The position numbers were made by a program, and so were the translations under genes. This document shows positions 1-7,275 of a stretch of DNA of 23,705 nt, in pieces. This DNA comes from an uncultured Ruminiclostridium sp. (GTDB taxonomy: Bacteria > Bacillota > Clostridia > Oscillospirales > Ruminococcaceae): positions 1 to 23,705 of the forward strand of contig CAKSIR010000021.1 in the NCBI GenBank assembly GCA_934462775.1. The letters run 5' to 3'. The notes under the pieces are model-generated. The model did no database searches and was not told the DNA's origin. It saw nothing but the letters and a program-made list of their open reading frames with translations. The first letter of the stretch is position 1; the number at the start of each line of letters is the position of its first letter.

Positions 1-1
1 C

Positions 2-30
2 ATTATAACATCATCTTTTTTATTTGTCAA
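2..30 (-). promoter_or_regulatory. Divergent sigma-A promoter (leftward)
   Basis: On the minus strand there is a full consensus promoter. TTGACA is read from positions 30-25 and TATAAT from 7-2, with exactly 17 bp between them. It points out of the window to the left, so a divergently transcribed gene should begin just beyond position 1. That gene is not visible here. Confidence 0.72.
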
Positions 31-37
31 TAGATTT

Positions 38-120
38 TTGCAAGTTTCTAAAAATTTTCTTGCAATTATTTTTTGCCATTTTTGCAATATTTTTAAAAAA
101 AGTTGCAAAAGCCCTTGCAA
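38..120. repeat. Ladder of five TTGCAA palindromes
   Basis: The self-complementary hexamer TTGCAA occurs at 38-43, 60-65, 82-87, 103-108 and 115-120, giving start-to-start steps of 22, 22, 21 and 12 bp. The first four are about two helical turns apart and so lie on one DNA face, interleaved with T- and A-tracts. The last copy doubles as the -35 box of the gatC promoter. Whether this is a protein-binding array, a curved UP-like element or both cannot be told from the sequence. Confidence 0.6.
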
Positions 121-143
121 TGAGCTACTTTTTATAGTATAAT
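115..143 (+). promoter_or_regulatory. Sigma-A promoter of gatCAB-aspS
   Basis: TTGCAA (115-120) and TATAAT (138-143) are separated by 17 bp. Transcription should start near 150, leaving a leader of about 90 nt. The leader has a small hairpin (GGCTT at 187-191 with AAGCC at 195-199, loop GAA) but no T-box, specifier loop or long terminator stem. AGAAAGGA at 225-232 is the gatC ribosome binding site. Confidence 0.75.
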
Positions 144-241
144 ATTTTAGATATTATTCATATTAGGCAATAATGTCTTATAAAAAGGCTTGAAAAGCCG
201 ATAAAAATAAAGGAAGAACCTATAAGAAAGGACGGTAAAGG

Positions 242-520
242 ATGGACAACCTTACTCTTACTCATCTGTGCGAGCTTTCCAAGCTGAATTTCACAGACGA
301 GGAAAAAAATAACGTAATAGCAGAAATGGGTGATATTATAAATCTGATGGACACCATCAAGGATTTTGACGTTACCTATGACGATACAAAGGATAATAAT
401 CAGATAAATTATGCCGATGTAAGAGAAGACGTTGCCATGCCGTCTTTCGATACGGAAAAGCTGCAGCAGAACACGGAATCCCGTGATAATTGCTACGTTG
501 TACCGAAAATGATGGAATAA
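242..520 (+). CDS. gatC: Asp-tRNA(Asn)/Glu-tRNA(Gln) amidotransferase subunit C
   Basis: This 92-residue protein is the small subunit of the GatCAB amidotransferase. In the family it acts as a linker and chaperone wrapping around the GatA-GatB interface. The sequence shows the usual GatC layout: an N-terminal helical stretch with an LCELSKLNFTDEE motif and a following amphipathic helix (GDIINLMDTIKDFD), then an acidic linker, then the typical RxDxA...LQQN...VVPKMME tail. The length matches the family (about 90-100 residues). It starts 10 nt after an AGAAAGGA ribosome binding site and is the first gene of the operon. A 47-nt gap separates it from gatA. The family assignment is firm; the physiological substrate (Gln, Asn or both) is discussed under aspS. 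Confidence 0.95.
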   Translation: MDNLTLTHLCELSKLNFTDEEKNNVIAEMGDIINLMDTIKDFDVTYDDTKDNNQINYADVREDVAMPSFDTEKLQQNTESRDNCYVVPKMME

Positions 521-567
521 AAAATTCCCCTTGCAAGAAAATAACTACAATTATTACGGAGATAAAT

Positions 568-2016
568 ATGGACTTAAAAACACTTAAGGTGCGCGACCTG
601 CGCGCAATGCTCGACAAGCATGAAATCAGCGCCGCCGAGCTTACAAAGGAATATCTTCCCCGAATCGAATCGGTCGACAGGAGCCTTGAAAGCTACATTA
701 CCGTTACCGCCGACAATGCCTTAAAGCAGGCGGAAAAGGCGCAGGAGAGAATCGACAGCGGAAAGGCTTCGGCTCTCACAGGTATCCCTATGGCAATCAA
801 GGACAATATATGCACGGACGGAATCAGAACCACCTGCGCGTCAAAAATGCTGGAAACGTTCGTTCCGCCCTATGACGCAACGGTTATCGAAAAGCTTAAA
901 GCAAACGACTTCGTAATGCTTGGCAAGGTCAGCATGGACGAATTTGCAATGGGCGGCTCGACGCAGACCAGCGCCTTTGCAAAGACGAAGAATCCGTTCG
1001 ACCTTGAACGCGTTCCGGGCGGTTCGTCGGGCGGCTCTGCCGCAGCGGTTTCCGCAGGCTTATGCGCAGCGGCTCTCGGCTCGGATACAGGCGGTTCAAT
1101 CCGTCAGCCCGCTTCATTCTGCGGCGTTACCGGCTTGAAGCCGACCTACGGACGTGTTTCAAGATACGGCCTTGTCGCTTTTGCAAGCTCCCTTGACCAG
1201 ATCGGACCTATCGCAAGGGACGCTCACGACTGCGCAATCATCTTAAACGAAATTGCAGGCGCGGATATGCGCGACGCGACCTCGTCAAGACTTGCCGTCC
1301 CTGATTTCACCGCAAAAATCGGTCAGCCCGTAAAGGGCATGAAAATAGCTCTGCCGAAGGAATTCTACGGCGACGCAATCGACGACGACGTAAAAACGGC
1401 TGTCATGAACGCCGCAAAGGAGCTTGAAAAGCAGGGCGCAGAGCTGATCGACTGCTCCATCAGCACCCTTAAATACGCCGTTGCCGCCTACTACCTTATC
1501 GCTTCGGCTGAAGCCGCTTCAAACCTCTCGCGCTATGACGGTATCAAGTACGGTCTTAGAGGCGAGGGCAAGACCTACGACGAAATGATAAGAGATTCCC
1601 GAAACAGAGGCTTCGGCGCGGAAGTAAAGCGCCGTATTCTTCTCGGAAATTACGCTCTTTCAAGCGGCTACTATGACGCATATTACCGCAAGGCGTGCGC
1701 GCTCAAGCAGGAATTTATCAAGGAATACAACCAGATTTTCGAAAAGGCTGACGTTATTCTTACTCCGACCGCTCCGAGCGTTGCATACAAAATCGGCGTT
1801 CAGGACAACGACCCTGTAAAGATGTACACCGCCGATATTTGCACCGTAACGGTAAATATCGCACAGCTTCCCGCCATTTCCACAACCTGCGGCTACAACG
1901 CAGACGGAATGCCCATCGGTATGTCGATTATCGGTAAGAAATTCGACGAACAGACAATCATTCAGGCAGCAGACAGCTTTGAAAAGAACTTTGCCGCTGT
2001 CCGCCCTGCATTATAA
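568..2016 (+). CDS. gatA: Asp-tRNA(Asn)/Glu-tRNA(Gln) amidotransferase subunit A
   Basis: GatA is the glutaminase subunit. It releases ammonia from glutamine, which GatB uses to amidate mischarged tRNA in the cytoplasm. The 482-residue product belongs to the amidase-signature family. The Ser-cisSer-Lys triad is visible: Lys78 in AIKDN, Ser153 in GGSSGGS and Ser177 in DTGGSIRQP. The 24-residue spacing between the serines is that of the family. I chose the ATG at 568 because ACGGAGA lies just upstream and the protein then begins MDLKTLKVRDLRAML, as GatA proteins do; in-frame sequence further upstream overlaps gatC and is not family-like. It is followed at 16 nt by gatB. Nothing in it looks truncated or unusual. 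Confidence 0.97.
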   Translation: MDLKTLKVRDLRAMLDKHEISAAELTKEYLPRIESVDRSLESYITVTADNALKQAEKAQERIDSGKASALTGIPMAIKDNICTDGIRTTCASKMLETFVPPYDATVIEKLKANDFVMLGKVSMDEFAMGGSTQTSAFAKTKNPFDLERVPGGSSGGSAAAVSAGLCAAALGSDTGGSIRQPASFCGVTGLKPTYGRVSRYGLVAFASSLDQIGPIARDAHDCAIILNEIAGADMRDATSSRLAVPDFTAKIGQPVKGMKIALPKEFYGDAIDDDVKTAVMNAAKELEKQGAELIDCSISTLKYAVAAYYLIASAEAASNLSRYDGIKYGLRGEGKTYDEMIRDSRNRGFGAEVKRRILLGNYALSSGYYDAYYRKACALKQEFIKEYNQIFEKADVILTPTAPSVAYKIGVQDNDPVKMYTADICTVTVNIAQLPAISTTCGYNADGMPIGMSIIGKKFDEQTIIQAADSFEKNFAAVRPAL

Positions 2017-2032
2017 GAAAGGAGAATGCGAG

Positions 2033-3463
2033 ATGAAACTCTATCCAACTATTGGTCTTGAAATTCACGCAGAGCTCCTTACAAAGTCAAAGGTGTTCTG
2101 CACCTGCTCCGCTGAATTCGGCGGAGAGCCCAATTCCCGCTGCTGTCCGGTTTGCTCCGGTATGCCGGGAACGCTGCCCGTACTCAACAGAACAGCCGTT
2201 GAATACATTATCAAGGCAGGCTACACCATGAACTGCAAAATCTCACGCTTTACCAAGTGGGACAGAAAGAACTACTTCTACCCCGACCTGCCGAAGGCGT
2301 ATCAGATTTCGCAGATGCCCCGCCCCGTATGCCTTGACGGCTATGTGGACATTAACGTAAAGGGTGCGGAAAAACGCATCAGAATCAACCGAATCCACCT
2401 TGAAGAGGACGCGGGAAAGCTTGTTCACGACGAAAGCACGCGCTCCAGTCTTGCAGACTACAACCGCTGCGGCATTCCTCTTATCGAAATAGTAACCGAG
2501 CCTGATTTCCATTCGGCAGACGATGTAATCGCATTCCTTGAAAAAATCAAGCTGCTGCTTCAGTACGCGGGAATCTGCGACTGCAAAATGGAACAGGGTT
2601 CGCTCCGCTGCGACGTAAACATTTCAATGGCGCCCCGCGACGCCGACAGGCTGGGAACAAGAGCCGAGCTTAAAAACCTTGCTTCCCTTAAGGCAATCGA
2701 GCGCGCAATCGACTACGAAATCTACCGTCAGACCGAGATAATCGAAAGCGGCGAACAGGTCGAGCAGGAAACAAGACGCTTTAACGACAGCACAGGCGAA
2801 ACCTCCACCCTCCGCTCAAAGGAGGACGCGCAGGATTACCGCTACTTCCCCGACCCGGATATTCCACCGATCGTATTCAACGAGGAGGAGCTGGACGAAA
2901 TCCGCGCGTCGCTGCCGAAAATGCCTGAGGAGCGCAAGGAAATCTATGTTAAGGAATACGGCATTGCAGCCAAGGACGCAGACATTATCATTTCCAACAA
3001 GCTTATCTGCGACTTCTACGAAAAGTGCCTTGAAACCTACAACAATCCTAAGTCCGTTGCAAACTTCATCTTAGGCGAGCTTATGCGCCGCATCAACTTA
3101 GGCGAGGCTGATATGGAAACGCTTCCTTTCGGCGCAAAGGAATTTGCCGAGCTTATAATGCTGGGCGACACGGACAAGATAAACAAGAGCAACTCCAAGA
3201 ATATTCTGCGCGAAATGCTTGAAACAGGCGATACTCCACAGACTATATGCGACAGAAACGACTACTGGGTCAAGGAAGACTCAGGCGCAATCGAAGCGGT
3301 AATCAACGAAATATTTGAAAAAAATCCGCAGGCGGTTGAACAGTACAGAAACGGCGAAACAAAGGTGTTCGGATTCCTTATGGGACAGGCAAACAGAGCC
3401 TTAAAGGGTCAGGCAACGCCTAACGCAATCAAAGCAATGCTTGAAAGCAAGCTTAACGGCTGA
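2033..3463 (+). CDS. gatB: Asp-tRNA(Asn)/Glu-tRNA(Gln) amidotransferase subunit B
   Basis: GatB is the kinase/amidotransferase subunit. It phosphorylates the side-chain carboxylate of Glu- or Asp-tRNA and replaces it with ammonia from GatA. The 476-residue product starts MKLYPTIGLEIHAEL, the characteristic GatB N-terminus. It carries the Cys cluster expected to bind zinc (CTC near residue 22, then CCPVCSGMPG). The catalytic core includes KNYFYPDLPK and EDAGKLVH. The helical YqeY-like tail ends in VFGFLMGQANRALKGQATP and binds tRNA in the family. The start at 2033 follows GAAAGGAG directly after the gatA stop. Length and motifs are normal, and aspS follows 33 nt downstream. Confidence 0.97.
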   Translation: MKLYPTIGLEIHAELLTKSKVFCTCSAEFGGEPNSRCCPVCSGMPGTLPVLNRTAVEYIIKAGYTMNCKISRFTKWDRKNYFYPDLPKAYQISQMPRPVCLDGYVDINVKGAEKRIRINRIHLEEDAGKLVHDESTRSSLADYNRCGIPLIEIVTEPDFHSADDVIAFLEKIKLLLQYAGICDCKMEQGSLRCDVNISMAPRDADRLGTRAELKNLASLKAIERAIDYEIYRQTEIIESGEQVEQETRRFNDSTGETSTLRSKEDAQDYRYFPDPDIPPIVFNEEELDEIRASLPKMPEERKEIYVKEYGIAAKDADIIISNKLICDFYEKCLETYNNPKSVANFILGELMRRINLGEADMETLPFGAKEFAELIMLGDTDKINKSNSKNILREMLETGDTPQTICDRNDYWVKEDSGAIEAVINEIFEKNPQAVEQYRNGETKVFGFLMGQANRALKGQATPNAIKAMLESKLNG

Positions 3464-3496
3464 TAAACGGAACATAATTAAAAGGGAGATATACAA

Positions 3497-5284
3497 ATGT
3501 TTTTAGCAAACCAGTATCGTGACCACAACACTGAAATGCTCAGTGAAAAGGACATCGGCTCTACCGTAAGAGTATGCGGCTGGGCGGAGAATATCCGCGA
3601 CCACGGCGGTATCAAGTTCATCGACCTGCGCGACCATTACGGCGTTGTGCAGATTACAATGCAGGCTAACGAGGGACTGCTTGAGGGCGTAAAGAAGGAA
3701 ACTGCAATTTCCGTCGAGGGTATTATCATCAAGCGCGACCCGTCCACGTTCAACGACAAAATCGCAACGGGAACAATCGAGCTTGAAGCTCATAAGCTTG
3801 ACATTTTAGGCAAGGTGAGAGAGGACCTGCCTTTCGAAATCGCAACATCAAAGGAAAATAACGAGGATATTCGTCTGCGCTACCGTTTCCTTGACATGAG
3901 AAATAAAAAGGTACACGACAACATCGTTTTCCGCTCAAAGGTAATGTCCTATATGCGCGAAAAGATGGTTGAAAACGGATTCCTTGAGCTTCAGACGCCT
4001 ATCCTTTCAACCTCCTCCCCCGAGGGCGCACGCGACTACCTTATCCCGAGCAGAAAGCACCACGGCAAGTTCTACGCTCTGCCGCAGGCACCGCAGATTT
4101 TTAAGCAGCTATACATGGTATCGGGCTTCGACCGTTACTTCCAGCTTGCGCCCTGCTTCCGCGACGAGGACGCAAGAGCGGACAGAACTCCCGGCGAATT
4201 CTATCAGCTTGATATGGAAATGGCATTCGCAACTCAGGAGGACGTTTTCGCAGTTGCCGAGGACGTTTTCCCTGCAATTATCGAAAAGTTCTCCGACAAG
4301 CCTTTCACAAAGGGTCCTTTCCCGCGCATTACCTACGAGGAGGCAATGCTCAGGTACGGCTCCGATAAGCCTGACTTAAGAAATCCGCTGTTCATCATCG
4401 ACATTTCCGACCTGTTCGTAAACAGCGCGTTCAAGCCGTTCTCCAACAAGACAGTCCGCGCAATCCGCGTTCCGGGCATGGCAAAGCAGTCAAAGGGCTT
4501 CTTTGAAAAGATGGAGGACTATGCTTTAAGCATCGGCATGAAGGGTCTTGGCTACATTAAGGTCGACGAAAACTTCAACTACCTCGGACCTATCGACAAG
4601 TTCCTTACCGACGAGGCAAGAGCCGAGCTGAAAAAGAGAGCCGAGCTTGAGGTTGACGACGTGCTTTACTTTATCGCCGACAACAAGAAGAATGCCGCAA
4701 AGTTTGCAGGTCAGATCAGAAACGAGGTTGCCGACAGACTTGGCATCGTTGACAAGGACAGATTCGAGATTTGCTGGATCGTTGACTTCCCGATGTACGA
4801 GGAGGACGAGGAAACAGGCAAGCCCGGATTTACTCACAACCCGTTCTCAATGCCGCAGGGCGAGCTTGAAGCGCTTATGACAAAGGATCCGTGCAGCGTG
4901 CTTGCATATCAGTACGACGTTGTTTGCAACGGTGTTGAGCTTGCTTCGGGCGCAGTCCGCAACCATGACATTGACGTAATGGTAAAGGCGTTTGAAATTG
5001 CAGGCTATGACGAAAAGGACGTGGAAAGCAAGTTCGGCGCGCTGTACAATGCGTTCAAGTTCGGCGCACCGCCGCACGCAGGCATGGCGTTCGGTATCGA
5101 CCGCATGATTATGCTGCTTCTTGACGAGGACAGCATTCGCGAGGTTATTGCGTTCCCGCTTAACTCCAATGCGCAGGATCTGCTCCTCGGCGCGCCGACA
5201 GAGGTTACAGAGCAGCAGCTGAGAGAAGTTCACATCAAGGTAAGAACAAGACCGCAGCCAATCAGAAAAGACAACGAGGAATAA
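3497..5284 (+). CDS. aspS: Aspartyl-tRNA synthetase, probably non-discriminating
   Basis: This 595-residue class II synthetase is of the bacterial type. An N-terminal OB-fold anticodon-binding domain (about residues 1-110) leads into the catalytic core, which contains the bacterial GAD insertion. Motif 2 is FRDEDARADRTPGEFYQLD from residue 221 and motif 3 is FGIDRMIML from residue 532. Start ATG 3497 follows AAGGGAG. Residue His36 in IRDHGG falls where non-discriminating bacterial AspRS (for example Pseudomonas aeruginosa His31) has His and strictly Asp-specific enzymes such as that of E. coli have Leu. Placement directly behind gatCAB fits: such an enzyme makes Asp-tRNA(Asn), which GatCAB converts to Asn-tRNA(Asn). 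The enzyme identity is seen in the sequence; relaxed specificity is an inference. Confidence 0.96.
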   Translation: MFLANQYRDHNTEMLSEKDIGSTVRVCGWAENIRDHGGIKFIDLRDHYGVVQITMQANEGLLEGVKKETAISVEGIIIKRDPSTFNDKIATGTIELEAHKLDILGKVREDLPFEIATSKENNEDIRLRYRFLDMRNKKVHDNIVFRSKVMSYMREKMVENGFLELQTPILSTSSPEGARDYLIPSRKHHGKFYALPQAPQIFKQLYMVSGFDRYFQLAPCFRDEDARADRTPGEFYQLDMEMAFATQEDVFAVAEDVFPAIIEKFSDKPFTKGPFPRITYEEAMLRYGSDKPDLRNPLFIIDISDLFVNSAFKPFSNKTVRAIRVPGMAKQSKGFFEKMEDYALSIGMKGLGYIKVDENFNYLGPIDKFLTDEARAELKKRAELEVDDVLYFIADNKKNAAKFAGQIRNEVADRLGIVDKDRFEICWIVDFPMYEEDEETGKPGFTHNPFSMPQGELEALMTKDPCSVLAYQYDVVCNGVELASGAVRNHDIDVMVKAFEIAGYDEKDVESKFGALYNAFKFGAPPHAGMAFGIDRMIMLLLDEDSIREVIAFPLNSNAQDLLLGAPTEVTEQQLREVHIKVRTRPQPIRKDNEE

Positions 5285-5291
5285 TAAACGA

Positions 5292-5320
5292 AGCCGTACA
5301 AGCTATATGGTTGTACGGCT
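5292..5320 (+). terminator. Stem-loop after aspS (no U-tract)
   Basis: AGCCGTACAA (5292-5301) pairs perfectly with TTGTACGGCT (5311-5320) around a 9-nt loop, 7 nt after the aspS stop. A second short stem, GTGC (5322-5325) with GCAC (5336-5339), follows. No run of T follows either stem, so this is not a canonical intrinsic terminator. It may be a 3' mRNA stability element or a factor-assisted terminator. The remaining DNA up to 5453 shows no gene. Confidence 0.55.
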
Positions 5321-5453
5321 CGTGCTGTATAAAAGGCACAAACTGAAAAATTTTGCCAAAGTGTAAAGCTTTAGTAAAATTCGGTTACGTCCGCTTTTGA
5401 AAGCCCCTCCGAAGCTCCGCATTCATATCCACCTAAATGTTACTTTATTCAGA

Positions 5454-5482
5454 TTGACTTTATTTAAAGCATGGCTTATAAT
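5454..5482 (+). promoter_or_regulatory. Sigma-A promoter of pyk
   Basis: TTGACT (5454-5459) and TATAAT (5477-5482) have a 17-bp spacer. Transcription should begin near 5489, only about 16 nt before the pyk start codon. The leader would therefore hold little more than the ribosome binding site AGAAAGGA at 5491-5498, with no room for a riboswitch. Confidence 0.8.
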
Positions 5483-5504
5483 CGAATTACAGAAAGGACC
5501 TACT

Positions 5505-7259
5505 ATGAGAAAAACTAAAATTGTATGCACAATGGGACCTGCAACCGCAGACGACAACGTACTCCGCGAGATGATGAAAAGCGGAATGAACGTAGCAAGA
5601 CAGAACTTTTCCCACGGCGACCACGAAAGCCACAAGAAGGTATTCGAGCAGATAAAGCGAATCCGCGAGGAGCTGGGACTGCCCGTTGCGTCGCTCCTTG
5701 ATACAAAAGGCCCTGAGGTCAGAGTAAAGCAGTTCAAAAACGGCAAAGCCGAGCTTAAGGACGGCAGCACCTTCACCCTTACAACAAATGAAGTCGAGGG
5801 CGATGAAAAGCAGGTAAGCATTACCTATAAAAACCTGCCTGCCGATATTGAAGTGGGTACGAAAATACTTGCCGACGACGGTCTGCTTGAATTCAAGGTA
5901 ATTGAAATCACCGACACGGACGTTGTATGCCAGGTAATCCACGGCGGCTTTATAAGCAACAACAAGTCCTGCAACTTCCCCGGAATCAAGCTGACAATGC
6001 CTTATGTAAGCGAGCGGGACAGAAGCGACATTATTTTCGGCTGCGAAATGGGCTTTGATTTCATTGCAGCGTCGTTTGTAACCTGCGACGAGGATATTCT
6101 TGAAATAAGAAAAATCCTTGCGGAGAACGGCGGCGAGGACATCAAGATTATCGCCAAGATTGAAAATCAGGACGGCGTTGACCACATTGACGACATTCTC
6201 CGCGTATCCGACGGAATTATGGTTGCAAGAGGCGACATGGGCGTTGAAATTCAATTTGAGGAAATTCCGCGAATCCAGAAAATGCTTATTGAAAAGGGCT
6301 ATAATGCAGGCAAGCAGGTAATCACCGCCACCCAGATGCTGGACAGCATGATTAAGAACCCGCGCCCTACCAGAGCCGAAACCACCGATGTTGCCAATGC
6401 AATCTACGACGGCACCAGCGCGATTATGCTCAGCGGCGAAACAGCTGCGGGCGCATACCCTGTCGAAGCGGTGCGTACAATGGCAAAAATCGCCGAAACC
6501 ACTGAAAAGAACATCAACTACGCAAAGCGCTTCCACAACCGCGAGGAGGACTGCGGCGACAACGTAACCAACGCAATCTCCCACGCAGCCTGCACAACCG
6601 CCCTCGATCTGAGAGCAAAGGCAATCCTTACGGTAACGAAAACAGGCGGCACCGCAAAGCTGCTTTCAAAGTTCCGTCCCAACCGCCCGATTATCAGCTG
6701 CACAACCAGCGAGCGCACATGGCGTCAGCTTAACCTGAGTTGGGGCGTTGTTCCGCTTATGTCAAGGGAAATGACCACAACCGACGAGCTGTTCCAGCAC
6801 GCGGTAGACTGCGCAACGGCTGCGGGACTTCTTGAAACAGGCGACCTTGTCGTTATCACCGCAGGAGTTCCCGTTGGAATTTCCGGCACGACAAACCTGC
6901 TTAAGGTTCACGTTGTAGGCGACGTTCTTGTAAAAGGAAAGGGACTTTCCGACAAGAATGTTACCGCTCCGCTGTGCGTTGCGCACGACAATGACGAAGC
7001 GCTGAAAAACTTTGTAAACGGCAACATTCTGGTAATCAAGGAAACCAACAACGAAATACTCAGCCTGCTGAAATCCGCAAGCGGCATTATTACCGAAAAG
7101 GGCGGTACGGACAGCCATGCCGCTATCGTGGGACTTGCCCTTGATATTCCCGTAATCATCGGCGCAGAAAACGCAACAGGCATTTTAAGAAGCGGCACCG
7201 TTGTCACAATGAACAGCTCAAAGGGTCTTGTTTCTGCGGCAGCCGATAAAATAATGTAA
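5505..7259 (+). CDS. pyk: Pyruvate kinase with C-terminal PEP-utiliser-like domain
   Basis: The enzyme transfers phosphate from phosphoenolpyruvate to ADP in the last step of glycolysis. The 584-residue product starts MRKTKIVCTMGPA. It has the catalytic signature IIAKIENQDG with Lys218, then ARGDMGVEI and ATQMLDSM. After the normal pyruvate-kinase C-domain comes an extra segment of about 100 residues ending KGGTDSHAAIVGLALDIPV, with His538 in the position of the phospho-His of PEP-utilising mobile domains. This is the long Bacillus-type form of about 585 residues. In-frame sequence upstream of ATG 5505 overlaps the promoter and is not protein-like. The alpha-galactosidase gene follows at 16 nt, so the two are probably co-transcribed. 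Confidence 0.97.
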   Translation: MRKTKIVCTMGPATADDNVLREMMKSGMNVARQNFSHGDHESHKKVFEQIKRIREELGLPVASLLDTKGPEVRVKQFKNGKAELKDGSTFTLTTNEVEGDEKQVSITYKNLPADIEVGTKILADDGLLEFKVIEITDTDVVCQVIHGGFISNNKSCNFPGIKLTMPYVSERDRSDIIFGCEMGFDFIAASFVTCDEDILEIRKILAENGGEDIKIIAKIENQDGVDHIDDILRVSDGIMVARGDMGVEIQFEEIPRIQKMLIEKGYNAGKQVITATQMLDSMIKNPRPTRAETTDVANAIYDGTSAIMLSGETAAGAYPVEAVRTMAKIAETTEKNINYAKRFHNREEDCGDNVTNAISHAACTTALDLRAKAILTVTKTGGTAKLLSKFRPNRPIISCTTSERTWRQLNLSWGVVPLMSREMTTTDELFQHAVDCATAAGLLETGDLVVITAGVPVGISGTTNLLKVHVVGDVLVKGKGLSDKNVTAPLCVAHDNDEALKNFVNGNILVIKETNNEILSLLKSASGIITEKGGTDSHAAIVGLALDIPVIIGAENATGILRSGTVVTMNSSKGLVSAAADKIM

Positions 7260-7275
7260 CAGAAAGGGACGCGAA

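Noticed and set aside
144..241. T-box riboswitch upstream of the tRNA-amidation operon
   Set aside because: The leader of about 90 nt is too short and has no T-box sequence, specifier loop or terminator/antiterminator pair.
5487..6584. 365-codon open frame on the minus strand
   Set aside because: It is wholly antisense to pyk, has no ribosome binding site or family motif and is rich in residues typical of reverse frames. Its existence follows from the codon bias of pyk.
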